DNA of 64,000 nucleotides. It comes from Caulobacter ginsengisoli (GTDB lineage: Bacteria; Pseudomonadota; Alphaproteobacteria; Caulobacterales; Caulobacteraceae). Below are positions 25,391-33,533 of the stretch, in pieces. The stretch's first letter is position 1. Each line of letters begins with the position of its first letter. Location of the stretch: positions 620,001-684,000 of the forward strand of contig NZ_JAUSVS010000002.1 of assembly GCF_030814835.1 (NCBI RefSeq), in the 5' to 3' direction. The notes under the pieces are model-generated. The model saw only the letters and a program-made list of their open reading frames with translations. It was not told the origin of the DNA and ran no database searches. The translations under genes were made by a program, and so were the position numbers.

Positions 25391-26074
25391 ATGGATATGT
25401 TCAAGGACCGCCGGCTTATGCTCGTGCTGGGCGCAATCGCGGCCCTGGTGCTGGGCGTGGCCATCGCCATGCTCATCGCCCGCCGCGACCCTGGCTCCGA
25501 CAAACCGCCCCCCGCCTCGCAGGGCGGTCTGGTCGTTGAGCCGGGCAGGGTCGACGACGCCAAGCTCGACGCGGCCCGTCCGCTGCGCTGCTTCGTCAAC
25601 GGCCAGTATGTCGGGGACCTGACCCTGGCCGAGTGCGCCAACAAGAACGGCGTGGCCACCGGCGCCCTGGACGTCGGGGTCGACCAGACCGGCGCCCTGG
25701 CCGCCTCGACCGAGGCCGGCACCGTGCTGACCCCGCTGCCGCCGCAGGAACAGGTCGCCGCCCAGCCGGCTCCCACGACGCCCGCCGACGAAACACCCAC
25801 CACGACCCCCACCGCCACCCCGGCCGCCGGCGGCTCGGCCTGCTGGCGCTACGCGGGGACCGAATGGAAGCGGCTGGGCGATATGAGCCTCAACAGCTGC
25901 GTCCAGACCCTCTATGCCGGCCAGTGCGTGAAGTCTGGTCAGGCCAACTATGGCCGCTTCGGCGATCAGACCCTGCGGCTGGTCAAGGGCAAGGTCGAGG
26001 TGTCCTCCGATGACCGCCGTTTCCGCACCCTGGTCGAACAGGGTTCCAACTGCAGCATTCCCGCGGCCGGCTAG
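25391..26074 (+). CDS. Hypothetical single-span membrane protein
   Basis: A 227-residue protein. The N-terminal membrane anchor is near residues 9-30 (LMLVLGAIAALVLGVAIAMLIARR). Two small Cys-containing modules flank a Pro/Thr-rich linker (PTTPADETPTTTPTATPAAGG). The modules resemble each other (PLRCFVNGQYVGDLTLAECANKNG versus SACWRYAGTEWKRLGDMSLNSCVQTLYAGQC), suggesting a duplicated disulphide-bonded periplasmic domain. I know no named family. It follows the FlaEY-like gene by 45 bases and precedes a lipoprotein gene by 11, so the three may be one transcript. Confidence 0.65.
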   Translation: MDMFKDRRLMLVLGAIAALVLGVAIAMLIARRDPGSDKPPPASQGGLVVEPGRVDDAKLDAARPLRCFVNGQYVGDLTLAECANKNGVATGALDVGVDQTGALAASTEAGTVLTPLPPQEQVAAQPAPTTPADETPTTTPTATPAAGGSACWRYAGTEWKRLGDMSLNSCVQTLYAGQCVKSGQANYGRFGDQTLRLVKGKVEVSSDDRRFRTLVEQGSNCSIPAAG

Positions 26075-26085
26075 GATCTTCAATC

Positions 26086-26484
26086 ATGAAACATCAGACC
26101 CTGCTGCTGCTCGCCGCCCCGCTGGCCCTGCTGGCCGCCTGCGAGAAGGTGCCCGAGGCGCCCTATGACCGCGGGGTCTGCTATCAGGCCCAGCCGCAGC
26201 CGGACGGCAAGACGCTGAAATACAATGTCGCCGGCAAGGGCATCGACAGCATCGAGAAATGCGCCGCCAAGCTGGAGGGCATCCGCCAGCGGTTCCTGGC
26301 CCTGGGCGGCCAGAACCACGACATGATCGGCGCCTATCAGGGCAGCTTCCTGTTCCTGCGGCCCAACGGCATCTACCGGGCCGAACGCTGGAACAGCGCC
26401 CAGTATATCCTGCTGGTCCGCACCGGCGACGGCCGCCTGGCCATCCCCGGCGCCATGCCGATGGATCCGGCCGACATGCGGTGA
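26086..26484 (+). CDS. Hypothetical lipoprotein
   Basis: A 132-residue protein with a lipoprotein signal (MKHQTLLLLAAPLALLAAC, lipobox LAAC). The soluble part contains YDRGVCYQAQPQPDGKTLKYNVAGKGIDSIEKCAAKLEGIRQ, with two Cys that could form a disulphide. It is probably cotranscribed with the membrane protein upstream (11-base gap). No function is recognisable. Confidence 0.7.
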   Translation: MKHQTLLLLAAPLALLAACEKVPEAPYDRGVCYQAQPQPDGKTLKYNVAGKGIDSIEKCAAKLEGIRQRFLALGGQNHDMIGAYQGSFLFLRPNGIYRAERWNSAQYILLVRTGDGRLAIPGAMPMDPADMR

Positions 26485-26499
26485 CGCCGCCGCCGGTCG

Positions 26500-27198
26500 T
26501 CAGATCGGCGTGGGGTAGTGGTTGCTCCAGATCAGCAGCAGATCGATGCTGTCGGTGATGCCGTGGGCGATGATCGGGGCCATCAGATTGCGCCCGGCCG
26601 CCAGGTAGATGAGCCCCAGCCAGAGGCCGTTCAGGGCGTTCTCGGTCACGCCGGTGACGCCCTGGTAGCCATGGGCGAAGCCGAACAGCAGGCTTATCGA
26701 CGCCAGGCTCGCGATCCAGGCCGTCCGGCCATCGCCGAACAGCTGGGCGGCGCGGTTCATCAGCCAGCCCCGATAGACCATCTCCTCGCCGAACGCCGCC
26801 AGGGTCCAGGTCAGGCCCAGGCCGAGCAGCAGGTATTTGGTGTTGCCGATCAGGATCTTGAAGTCGGAGAGGTCCGGCGGCTCGCCGGTCAGCCGGACCA
26901 GCAGCGGCTGGGTGACGAACAGTTCCAGGGCCTCGATGGCTGCGCCGCCGCCGACGCCCAGCATCAGGATCAGCGGCCATCGCCCCTTCAGGGTCAGGCC
27001 GACGCCCCGCCAGCCGATCCCCCGCACCCACAGCGACAGGGTGGCCGGGACCAGCAGGTAGAGGGTCTTGCTGAACCAGATCAACCCGGCCTGGTCGGCG
27101 ACAAAGGCGGTGATGGCCAGGGCCAGCTCGGCCAGGATCAGCCAGCGGCTGCGGTTCAGACGGTCTCGCAGGCTCGGGGAAATCATGGGGCGGCTCAT
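26500..27198 (-). CDS. CPBP-family intramembrane metalloprotease-like protein
   Basis: A 232-residue, multi-spanning protein with the CPBP (Abi) motifs: FGEEMVYRGWLM (EExxxR), FGFAHGYQGVTGVTENALNG and a final APIIAHGITDSIDLL. Such proteins are relatives of the Rce1 prenyl protease. The start at 27198 overlaps the stop of the HAAS gene upstream (ATGA), completing a three-gene PadR, HAAS, CPBP operon. Its substrate is unknown. Confidence 0.82.
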   Translation of the reverse strand: MSRPMISPSLRDRLNRSRWLILAELALAITAFVADQAGLIWFSKTLYLLVPATLSLWVRGIGWRGVGLTLKGRWPLILMLGVGGGAAIEALELFVTQPLLVRLTGEPPDLSDFKILIGNTKYLLLGLGLTWTLAAFGEEMVYRGWLMNRAAQLFGDGRTAWIASLASISLLFGFAHGYQGVTGVTENALNGLWLGLIYLAAGRNLMAPIIAHGITDSIDLLLIWSNHYPTPI

Positions 27199-27800
27199 GA
27201 CAGGATTTTGGCCCAGCCGCGGCCCAGGCGGCGCAGGCCGGCCAGGCTGAAGCGCCAGGTGAGGAACAGGATCAGCCCGCCCAGGACCAGGCCGATGGGG
27301 ATGATCCACCAGCCCAGCACTTCGGGCCCGATGGGCGCGTTGCTGCGGCCGATGGAGAAGCTGATGTCGTCGTCGGCGCTCGGCTGCACCCACAGGCCGA
27401 TATTGTTCGGGAGGATCGGCTTGAGCAGCGCCGCGGCCATCAGGCTCAGGCCCGTGACATAGCCGAGCGCCGAGACCAGCAGGGTCCAGGCCGCCCCGAG
27501 GCTGAAGCCCGCCAGCCGCCAGGTCGCCGCCAGCACCCGCCAGGGCTGGCGGTGAGTCTCGGCCCGCACCGCGGCCCGCTCGGCCAGGTGCAGCCCGGCC
27601 AAGCTGCGCGGATCGCCCAGCGCGGTCAGGGCCGCCGCGACCGTCTCCGGCGTCAGGCCAGCGCCGCCGGCCCGGTCGCGGACATGGCTGCGCAGTTCGT
27701 CGATCGCCTCGCGCGCCTCCTCGGCCGGCAGCGGCAGCAGGTGACGGCGGACCTGGGCCAGATAGGCTTCCAGCTGTTTTTCAGCCTGGGGATCGCTCAT
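27195..27800 (-). CDS. HAAS/DUF1700-type membrane protein, PadR partner
   Basis: A 201-residue protein. The N-terminal helical HAAS-like domain is MSDPQAEKQLEAYLAQVRRHLLPLPAEEAREAIDELRSHVRDR, then TVAAALTALGDPRSLA. Two to three membrane segments follow. Genes of this type are usually paired with PadR regulators and act as their membrane-embedded partner or target. The ATG overlaps the padR stop by ATGA, and its own stop overlaps the CPBP start the same way. Confidence 0.8.
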   Translation of the reverse strand: MSDPQAEKQLEAYLAQVRRHLLPLPAEEAREAIDELRSHVRDRAGGAGLTPETVAAALTALGDPRSLAGLHLAERAAVRAETHRQPWRVLAATWRLAGFSLGAAWTLLVSALGYVTGLSLMAAALLKPILPNNIGLWVQPSADDDISFSIGRSNAPIGPEVLGWWIIPIGLVLGGLILFLTWRFSLAGLRRLGRGWAKILS

Positions 27801-28171
27801 CGGTTCTGCTCCTGGCGCATCGGGGTCAGCATGGCGTCGAGGCCGGCGGCGAAACGGCCCCAGGCCTGGGCCATCTCGGCGGCGCGGCGGCGGCCGGCCT
27901 CGGTGAGGGTGAAGTATTTGCGCGGGTGCCCGCCCTCGGCCTCGACCCATTCGGACGAGATCAGCCCGTCGCGCTTCAGCCGGTTGAGGAGGGGATAGAT
28001 GGTGCCTTCCGGCACCGTCAGGTCGGCGTCGGCCTCCAGGCGGCGGAGAATCTCCAGCCCGTAGAGCCGGCCCCCCCACAGGCTGGCCAGCACGGCCAGG
28101 CCCAGCGTCCCCTTGCGGAGCTGCACGGTCCAGCGGTCGAGGGAGACAAGGTCGTCATCGGCTTCGCTCAT
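27797..28171 (-). CDS. PadR family transcriptional regulator
   Basis: A 124-residue winged-helix protein: RKGTLGLAVLASLWGGRLYGLEILRRLEADADLTVPEGTIYPLLNRLKRDGLISSEW is the PadR core, with the wing GGHPRKYFTLTEAGR. The start MSEADDDL at 28171 is preferred; there is no ribosome site in front of it, so the transcript may be leaderless. An in-frame upstream start at 28192 would read into the operator. It leads the PadR, HAAS, CPBP operon and very likely represses itself through the palindrome at 28189. Confidence 0.88.
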   Translation of the reverse strand: MSEADDDLVSLDRWTVQLRKGTLGLAVLASLWGGRLYGLEILRRLEADADLTVPEGTIYPLLNRLKRDGLISSEWVEAEGGHPRKYFTLTEAGRRRAAEMAQAWGRFAAGLDAMLTPMRQEQNR

Positions 28172-28188
28172 GCATGATACTATGTATT

Positions 28189-28208
28189 GCAAGGTATCTT
28201 GCCGTCAA
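28189..28208 (-). promoter_or_regulatory. Promoter and operator of the padR operon
   Basis: A perfect palindrome, GCAAG-GTAT-CTTGC, lies at 28189-28202. On the minus strand it sits directly after a -35-like TTGACG (28208-28203) and before an AT-rich TACATAGTAT that can serve as -10 (about 28187-28178). A repressor bound there would block RNA polymerase. Negative autoregulation by PadR is the simple reading. Confidence 0.6.
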
Positions 28209-28342
28209 TAGGTCAGATTGTCTGTGGGTAACCTGGAACGAAGAGGGAACATTTACTTGCGGGCGGACCCGGCGGGGACTAGGGTCGTTAACAGATTCCG
28301 GCGCGTAGGGTCGCCGGGCGAGTACGCGAAGGAGGCCTCCCC

Positions 28343-28837
28343 ATGGCGGGCAGCGTCAACAAAGTCATCCTGATCGGCAATCTGGGCTTCGATCCCGAGA
28401 TCCGCACCCTGACCTCGGGCGACCGGGTCGCCAACCTGCGCATCGCCACGTCCGAGAGCTGGCGCGACCGCGCCACCGGCGAGAAGAAAGAGAAGACCGA
28501 GTGGCATCGGGTGGTCATCTTCAACGACAACATCGTCAAGGTGGTCGAGCAGTATGTGAAGAAGGGCTCGACGGTCTACATCGAGGGCTCGCTGCAGAAC
28601 CGCAAATGGACCGACGCGCAGGGCGTCGAAAAGTTCTCCACCGAGATCGTGCTGCAGAAGTTCCGCGGTGAGCTGACCATGCTCGGCGGCCGTGGCGACC
28701 GCGGCGATGACCGGGGCGACAGCGACTACGGCGGCGGGGCCTCCTCGGGCGGCTTCGGCGGCGGCGGCGCCCGCAACCAGCCCTCCGGCCCGCGCGAGAA
28801 CTTCTCGGCCGACCTGGACGACGAGATTCCGTTCTAG
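28343..28837 (+). CDS. ssb: Single-stranded DNA-binding protein
   Basis: A 164-residue SSB. The OB-fold ([38 protein letters not shown], then [10 protein letters not shown] and [15 protein letters not shown]) is followed by a Gly/Arg-rich linker and the acidic tip DLDDEIPF, which binds partner proteins. It protects single-stranded DNA in replication and repair. AAGGAGG lies before the ATG. A TTAAC half-site lies at about 28287, too little to claim CtrA control. A 154-bp repeat element begins 12 bases after the stop. Confidence 0.97.
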   Translation: MAGSVNKVILIGNLGFDPEIRTLTSGDRVANLRIATSESWRDRATGEKKEKTEWHRVVIFNDNIVKVVEQYVKKGSTVYIEGSLQNRKWTDAQGVEKFSTEIVLQKFRGELTMLGGRGDRGDDRGDSDYGGGASSGGFGGGGARNQPSGPRENFSADLDDEIPF

Positions 28838-28848
28838 GATTGAGAGAA

Positions 28849-29002
28849 CCCTTCCTCCTCGATGGAGGAAGGGCAGGGATGGTGGTGTGCGCCCGGAGCC
28901 TGGGTGAAAGGCTCAGGGTGGCGACCACGCCTCCCCGCGCTCTTCGGGAAACACGTTGCCACCACCACCATCCCCAACCCTTCCTCCATCGAGGAGGAAG
29001 GG
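28849..29002. repeat. 154-bp intergenic inverted-repeat element, copy 2
   Basis: It has the same terminal hairpins as the copy at 17610: CCCTTCCTCC and GGAGGAAGGG at 28849-28873 and 28978-29002, with ATGGTGGTGTG inside the left end and CACCACCACCAT inside the right. The total length is again 154 bases. The core differs, but GAGCCTGGGTGAA is shared with copy 1. It occupies most of the 243-base gap between ssb and the EamA gene. Confidence 0.85.
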
Positions 29003-29080
29003 AGTCTCCTGAGTATCCGTAACCACTCTTGATCACCGCCGCGCTTCCCGGCGTGGCCCACCCCATGCCACAAGCGCCCC

Positions 29081-29980
29081 GTGAACAACGACCGCAGCCC
29101 CTTCAGCCTCGCCGAGTGGGGCGCCATAGCCGCCATCATCCTGGTGTGGGGCGTCAACAACGTCGCCGCCAAGGTGGCGACGCAGGAACTGCCGCCGCTG
29201 TTCATGGGCGGGGCGCGGTTCGCCATCGCCCTGGTCTTCCTGCTCCCCATCCTGGTCCGGCCGCCCTGGCCGCCGTGGCGCCAGACCCTGCCGCTGATGC
29301 TGCTGGCCGGGCCGCTGCATTTCGGGCTGGTCTACATCGCCTTCGCCATGGCCCAGACGCTGAGCCCGCTGGTGGTCGCCCTGCAGCTGTGGATCCCGAT
29401 GACCACCTTCTTCGCCTGGCGCATCCTGGGCGAGACCATGCCCAGAGCGGCCATCCTCGGCATGATCGTGGCCTTCGCCGGGGTGGCTTTCATGACCCTG
29501 GACCCCAAGGGCGGCGCGGACCTGCCCGCCATCTGTATTGGCGTGGTCGCCAGCGCGCTCTGGGCCCTGGCCACCGTGCTGATGCGGCGGACCACGACGG
29601 TGCGGCCGCTGAAGCTGCAGGCCCTGACCTCGCTGGCCGGCGCGCCGGTCCTGCTGGGCGCCTCGGCCTTCTTCGAGCCGCACGTGGTCGAACGCGCTGC
29701 CCATGCCAGCCTGTTTGTCTGGGGCCTGGTGGTCTGGGCGGCGGTGGCCTCGACCATCGGGGCCACGGCGCTCTTGTTCTGGCTGGTCCAGCGGCGTGAG
29801 GCCGGGCGGGTGACGCCCTGGTTCCTGCTGACGCCCCTGGTGTCCTGCACCTTCGGGGTGCTGATGCTGCACGACCGCCTGTCGGTGCAACTGGTGCTGG
29901 GCGGCGGAGCGACCCTGGTCGGGGTGGCGCTGGTGGCCCTGGCCGAGCGCCGCGCCGTGGCCGCCGCCAGCGTGACCTAG
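29081..29980 (+). CDS. EamA/DMT family exporter
   Basis: A 299-residue protein with about ten membrane segments arranged as two EamA repeats. The first starts AAIILVWGVNNVAAKVATQELPPLFMGGARF, with the typical PLHFGLVYIAFAMAQTLSPLVVALQLWIPMTT. The second starts ICIGVVASALWALATVLMRR. The family exports metabolites such as amino acids or nucleotides-related compounds; the substrate is unknown. The start is a GTG without a good ribosome site, so it is the least certain part. The stop is shared with the convergent oxygenase gene as CTAG. Confidence 0.87.
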   Translation: MNNDRSPFSLAEWGAIAAIILVWGVNNVAAKVATQELPPLFMGGARFAIALVFLLPILVRPPWPPWRQTLPLMLLAGPLHFGLVYIAFAMAQTLSPLVVALQLWIPMTTFFAWRILGETMPRAAILGMIVAFAGVAFMTLDPKGGADLPAICIGVVASALWALATVLMRRTTTVRPLKLQALTSLAGAPVLLGASAFFEPHVVERAAHASLFVWGLVVWAAVASTIGATALLFWLVQRREAGRVTPWFLLTPLVSCTFGVLMLHDRLSVQLVLGGGATLVGVALVALAERRAVAAASVT

Positions 29981-31047
29981 GCCTGGGCGGGCGCGGCTGT
30001 GTACTGGCTCAGCGCCGGGTCGAGATAGGCGTTGTTGGCTTCGCGGATCTTCGCGCCGTCCTCGTCATAGAGGAAGGGCAGGAAGGCGAACCGCCGGCCG
30101 CTGGTCACGGGCGTGGCCTCATGCAGCAGCGAACAGGAGAACACCACCGCCCCGCCGGTCGGCGGCCGATAGGTGCGCGAGCCGAATTCCGGGAAGCGCA
30201 GGTCGCCGCCCTCGAATTCCTCGGCGTTGAGGTTGATCGAGACGGCGAACTTGCGGTGGGCCGTGCCCTTGGTGGTGTTGTCGCGGTGGGGGCGAAACCA
30301 GCCGCCGCTGTCGGCGTCATAGCAGGCGACGATGTAGCGCTCGATGCGGGTGGGAACGAACTGGAAGGCCTGGGTGATCAGCGGCGAGAGCCGCCGGCTG
30401 ATCCGCGCCCGGCAGGCGGCCATCAGCGCCTCGTCCTCGATGGTGGCGTCCGAGCGCCGCTTGTGGCTCTCGTCCCGGGCCAGGACCGTGCGGCCGTCGA
30501 CCTCGCGCATGAAGCCCGAGGGCGTGCCCCCCTGGGCGTCGTAATAGTCCAGCAGGCGCTTGCAGAAGGCCGGCTCGAAGATGCGCGGGGCGATCAGCAC
30601 CGGGGCGTGGAGCGGCACGCCGGCATGCAGGTCGATTGGGGCCAGGCGGCTCAAATGCTCGAGCACCACCTCGGTCTTGTCCAGCGGCGCGGTCAGGATG
30701 ACCCGCATCGAGGGGTCCAGCACGATCCAACTGGGTTCGGTGATCTCGAACAGGGTGGTAACCTCGCGCTCGACATCGAGGAACCAGCGGATGCCCGGGA
30801 TCTCGTCGACCGCGCCGGGGGCCACGTCCGGATCGGTGATCACCCCGAAGAAGGCCCGGGTCACGTCGTCGAACAGCGCCCGCCGCGCCCGGATGAGGCT
30901 CAGGGCGGCGTGGCAGGCCTTGTCTTCCCTGGCCGGCAGGAAGGCGAGCGCGATGTAGCGGCCCGCCGCGCTGTTGAACACATAGCGGGGATTGGTCGGG
31001 GTCGGGGCCCGGAAGGATGGCGCGAGATCGCCCGGCGTCAGCGGCAA
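29977..31047 (-). CDS. 2OG-Fe(II) oxygenase with N-terminal redoxin-like domain
   Basis: A 356-residue two-domain protein. Residues 1-130 look like a peroxiredoxin/thioredoxin fold (MPLTPGDLAPSFRAPTPTNPRYVFNSAAGRYIALAFLP), without a normal redox-active Cys context. The C-terminal half is a P4Hc-type oxygenase with iron ligands HRD (GGWFRPHRDN) and the distal His in LLHEATPVTSGRRFAFLPF, whose Arg binds 2-oxoglutarate. It probably hydroxylates a protein or small molecule. The start is a TTG at 31047 with AAGGGGA upstream. Confidence 0.82.
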   Translation of the reverse strand: MPLTPGDLAPSFRAPTPTNPRYVFNSAAGRYIALAFLPAREDKACHAALSLIRARRALFDDVTRAFFGVITDPDVAPGAVDEIPGIRWFLDVEREVTTLFEITEPSWIVLDPSMRVILTAPLDKTEVVLEHLSRLAPIDLHAGVPLHAPVLIAPRIFEPAFCKRLLDYYDAQGGTPSGFMREVDGRTVLARDESHKRRSDATIEDEALMAACRARISRRLSPLITQAFQFVPTRIERYIVACYDADSGGWFRPHRDNTTKGTAHRKFAVSINLNAEEFEGGDLRFPEFGSRTYRPPTGGAVVFSCSLLHEATPVTSGRRFAFLPFLYDEDGAKIREANNAYLDPALSQYTAAPAQA

Positions 31048-31116
31048 GTTTGAGGTCCCCTTGAACTGGCCGCGACGATGCCTCCGACGGCGCCGCGCCG
31101 CAAGTGTCGCGGTGTC

Positions 31117-32028
31117 TCAGTAGGGCCAGGCCGAGGAGCCGCCGACCATCGCCTGGGCCATCAGGTGGATGGAGCGGTCGACCCGGAAATTACTGACCGT
31201 CATGTCCTCGCTGGGCAGGTAGTCGCCGTGGTCGTATTTCTGGGCCTTGGGAATGGCGGTGTTGTCGACCAGGGTCAGCGGGTTGGGTCGCGAGCCCGAA
31301 TAGCCCAGCGCCGTGCCGAACGGCATGTCGTCCTGGCGCCCGACCAGGGCCGCCAGGGTGCCGGCCGGGTAGGCGAGCTTGAGCACATTGTCGCCCATCG
31401 AGGACATCACCGTGGTCCGCGCCGCCCGCCGCCGGGCCGCCTCGAAGCGCTGGCGGTCGGCCAGGATGCGGTCGTCGACCGCCGGAGCGGCGACGCAGAT
31501 CTGGCGCACCGTCTTGCCCGTCCGGTTGGCGGCGGTCAGCACCAGGCGGGCGCCCATGCTGTGCGAGATCAGCGAGACGCTGGCCGCGCCGGGGAAATGG
31601 CTGTCGGCGTATTCCGCCAGCCGCCGGCCGCTGGCGTCGGCGTCGGGCCCCGCTCCGATGTAGTTGAGCGGAATCTGCGGCAGCGCCCAGTCGCCCGGCC
31701 ACAGCACCCCCATGAAATACCAGGTCGGCCGCGTCTCGGCGTTTGGCGACAACTCGGCGGGCGTGGTCGCCATCCGCCCGCCCAGCCCCGCGATCTCGGC
31801 GGCCAGAGCCTGGCCCAGCCGGGTCAGGGAGCGCACCCCCTTTGGCCGGCTGACATTGAAGCCGTGGGTGGCGAAGACCAGGTGGACGCCGGTGACGTTG
31901 GGCAGGGTGGCGACGGGATTGTAGGCGATGGGCGAACCCGTCGCCGGCACGCCGGCCTCATAGACCCTCGGGCTGGAGGTCACCGATCCGCCGACCCCGG
32001 CTGAGCGATAGTCGAGAAAGAGAACCAT
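31117..32028 (-). CDS. Alpha/beta hydrolase (lipase/esterase-like)
   Basis: A 303-residue protein. The nucleophile elbow SHSMG is in VSLISHSMGARLVLTAAN and an oxyanion-type segment is HLVFATHGFNVSRPKGV. A likely catalytic His occurs late (KYDHGDYLPSED). There is no signal peptide. The family matches hydrolases annotated as DUF900-like or generic alpha/beta hydrolases. The membrane-protein gene upstream ends three bases before its start, so they are in one transcript and may act together at the membrane. Confidence 0.75.
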   Translation of the reverse strand: MVLFLDYRSAGVGGSVTSSPRVYEAGVPATGSPIAYNPVATLPNVTGVHLVFATHGFNVSRPKGVRSLTRLGQALAAEIAGLGGRMATTPAELSPNAETRPTWYFMGVLWPGDWALPQIPLNYIGAGPDADASGRRLAEYADSHFPGAASVSLISHSMGARLVLTAANRTGKTVRQICVAAPAVDDRILADRQRFEAARRRAARTTVMSSMGDNVLKLAYPAGTLAALVGRQDDMPFGTALGYSGSRPNPLTLVDNTAIPKAQKYDHGDYLPSEDMTVSNFRVDRSIHLMAQAMVGGSSAWPY

Positions 32029-32031
32029 GCG

Positions 32032-32730
32032 TTAGGCCCGCCGCGTGGCCTGCACCGCCTTGACCGCCGCCGACAGGCCTGAGGCCAGGTCCTTGGCGAC
32101 GGGGGCCAGCGGCACGGCCAGGATGCCGATCAGGATGGCCAGCGGAATGGCGTTGCCGGCGGGGATGCCGTTGGCGTTCTCGGCGACGTTGGGAACGAAG
32201 AAGGTGGCGATCACAGCCAGGGCGACGGCGACCACGGCGGCCAGGCCCTTGGCGGCGGCGCGGTACTGCTGGTCGGCCCGCTCGAAGGCGGAGTCGAGCT
32301 CGAAATCCAGCGCCGCGTCGAACCGGCCCAGGATGTTCATGTCCTCCTCGTCCAGATCCTCACCCTTGGCCAGCTTGCCGGCCACGTCGGTCAGGCGGTC
32401 GGCCGCCACATGGCCATGCTCGGCCATCTTCGGGGCGGTCTCGGGCGAAAGGCCCAGCCGCACCAGGCTCTTGGCCAGCGCCTTCTGCTCATCGATCGGT
32501 CGGCCGTTCAGCCAGTGCGAGAACAGCATATCGCGCCAGCGGTCGCGGCCCGCCGCCAGGTCGAGCGCCGGCGCGAAAGGCGCCAAGGTGCGGGCGATGT
32601 GGCCATAGCCGACCCGCGAAACCCCGCCCCAGAAGGCTTTGGTCACGTCCACGATGCCATAGGCCGCCGTTCCCAGCGCCCCGATCGCCACCAGCGCCTG
32701 GCCCATCTCGGCGCCCGTCAGCACAGCCAT
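32032..32730 (-). CDS. Hypothetical membrane protein
   Basis: A 232-residue protein with an N-terminal hydrophobic helix (MGQALVAIGALGTAAYGIVDVTKAFWGG), a soluble helical middle of about 120 residues (including DEEDMNILGRFDAALDFELDSAFERAD) and two C-terminal membrane segments (GLAAVVAVALAVIATFFV and IPLAILIGILAVPLAPV). I do not recognise the family. It is paired with the hydrolase downstream, which starts three bases after its stop. Confidence 0.65.
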   Translation of the reverse strand: MAVLTGAEMGQALVAIGALGTAAYGIVDVTKAFWGGVSRVGYGHIARTLAPFAPALDLAAGRDRWRDMLFSHWLNGRPIDEQKALAKSLVRLGLSPETAPKMAEHGHVAADRLTDVAGKLAKGEDLDEEDMNILGRFDAALDFELDSAFERADQQYRAAAKGLAAVVAVALAVIATFFVPNVAENANGIPAGNAIPLAILIGILAVPLAPVAKDLASGLSAAVKAVQATRRA

Positions 32731-32810
32731 GATCTCAGCCCCCGGTTCTTGTCCGAGGGGAGATGTTCTACCCAGGCGGGAAGTGCGTCAACCGCGACGC
32801 TCGGCGAGTT

Positions 32811-33353
32811 TCAGCCGGCGGCGATGACCCCACACGCCACCCGCGCTCCGGCATTGCCGATGGGCTGGCTGGCATAGTCGTCGGGCGAGGCGTGGATGAC
32901 CAGCGCCGAGCCGTCGGCGTCCAGCAGGGCCGAGCGGCCGCCGGCGCCCTTCAGCGACACAAAGGTCGAAAACAGTTCTACCTGGCCCGTCCCATCGGCG
33001 GCGACATAGAGGTTGGGAAGGTCGCCGGCCTCGTTACCGACCGGGTTCAGCAGACCATGGACCGCGTCGGCCATCCCATGGACGTGACCGCCGGCCGATT
33101 TGAAGTCGGGCGCGGCGCAGTCGGCCTTTTCGTGGAAATGCAGCCCGTGCCAGCCGGGCGCCAGGCCTTGGACCGACAGCCGCAGCAGCACCCCGCGTGG
33201 GCCTTCGGTGAGGCTGGCCTTGCCGACCACCTTGCCGTCGGCGGCCTTCAGCTGAATTTCGACCGACTGTGGATCGGCGGCGGCCTGGGAGCGGGCGGCG
33301 CCGGTCAGGACCAGGGCGGCGGCCAGGGCCAGGGCGAGCGGGTGGGGCTTCAT
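32811..33353 (-). CDS. sodC: Periplasmic Cu,Zn superoxide dismutase
   Basis: A 180-residue protein with a signal peptide ([26 protein letters not shown]). Copper ligands are visible: His72 and His74 (LHFHEKADC), bridging His90 (SAGGH) and the late His in [11 protein letters not shown]. The disulphide cysteines (C79 and the one in RVACGV) and the active-site Arg (ARVACG) are present. Of the zinc ligands, His99 and Asp111 fit, but the usual His before AGDLPN is Glu108 ([10 protein letters not shown]). It dismutates periplasmic superoxide. GAGGAG precedes the ATG. It is divergent from gyrA, as I recall for Caulobacter. Confidence 0.92.
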   Translation of the reverse strand: MKPHPLALALAAALVLTGAARSQAAADPQSVEIQLKAADGKVVGKASLTEGPRGVLLRLSVQGLAPGWHGLHFHEKADCAAPDFKSAGGHVHGMADAVHGLLNPVGNEAGDLPNLYVAADGTGQVELFSTFVSLKGAGGRSALLDADGSALVIHASPDDYASQPIGNAGARVACGVIAAG

Positions 33354-33533
33354 CGGCGGTCTCCTCGCTGGGGTCTTAAGGCCCGTCATACGCCCATTTC
33401 GCGCTGCGGGGAGCGGGAACCGGAAAACCGTCCGAATTCCGGGGTTTCCGCCCCGCGCGGGTGGCGCCCGCCGGCCTGGGATGGTAACCAATGTCCTCAC
33501 ATTTCACGCCGATTCCAAAGGCCTTTTCCCACC

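Noticed and set aside
24227-26083. A 618-codon minus-strand frame across the end of the FlaEY-like gene
   Set aside because: Low-complexity Gly/Ala/Val composition, no ribosome site, and it runs through well-supported plus-strand genes.
28280-28295. CtrA site upstream of ssb
   Set aside because: Only a single TTAAC half-site is present, with no second TTAA seven bases away.
32763-33533. A 257-codon in-frame extension upstream of gyrA
   Set aside because: It lies over the antisense strand of sodC and has no GyrA-like residues; the conserved protein begins at the TTG at 33534.
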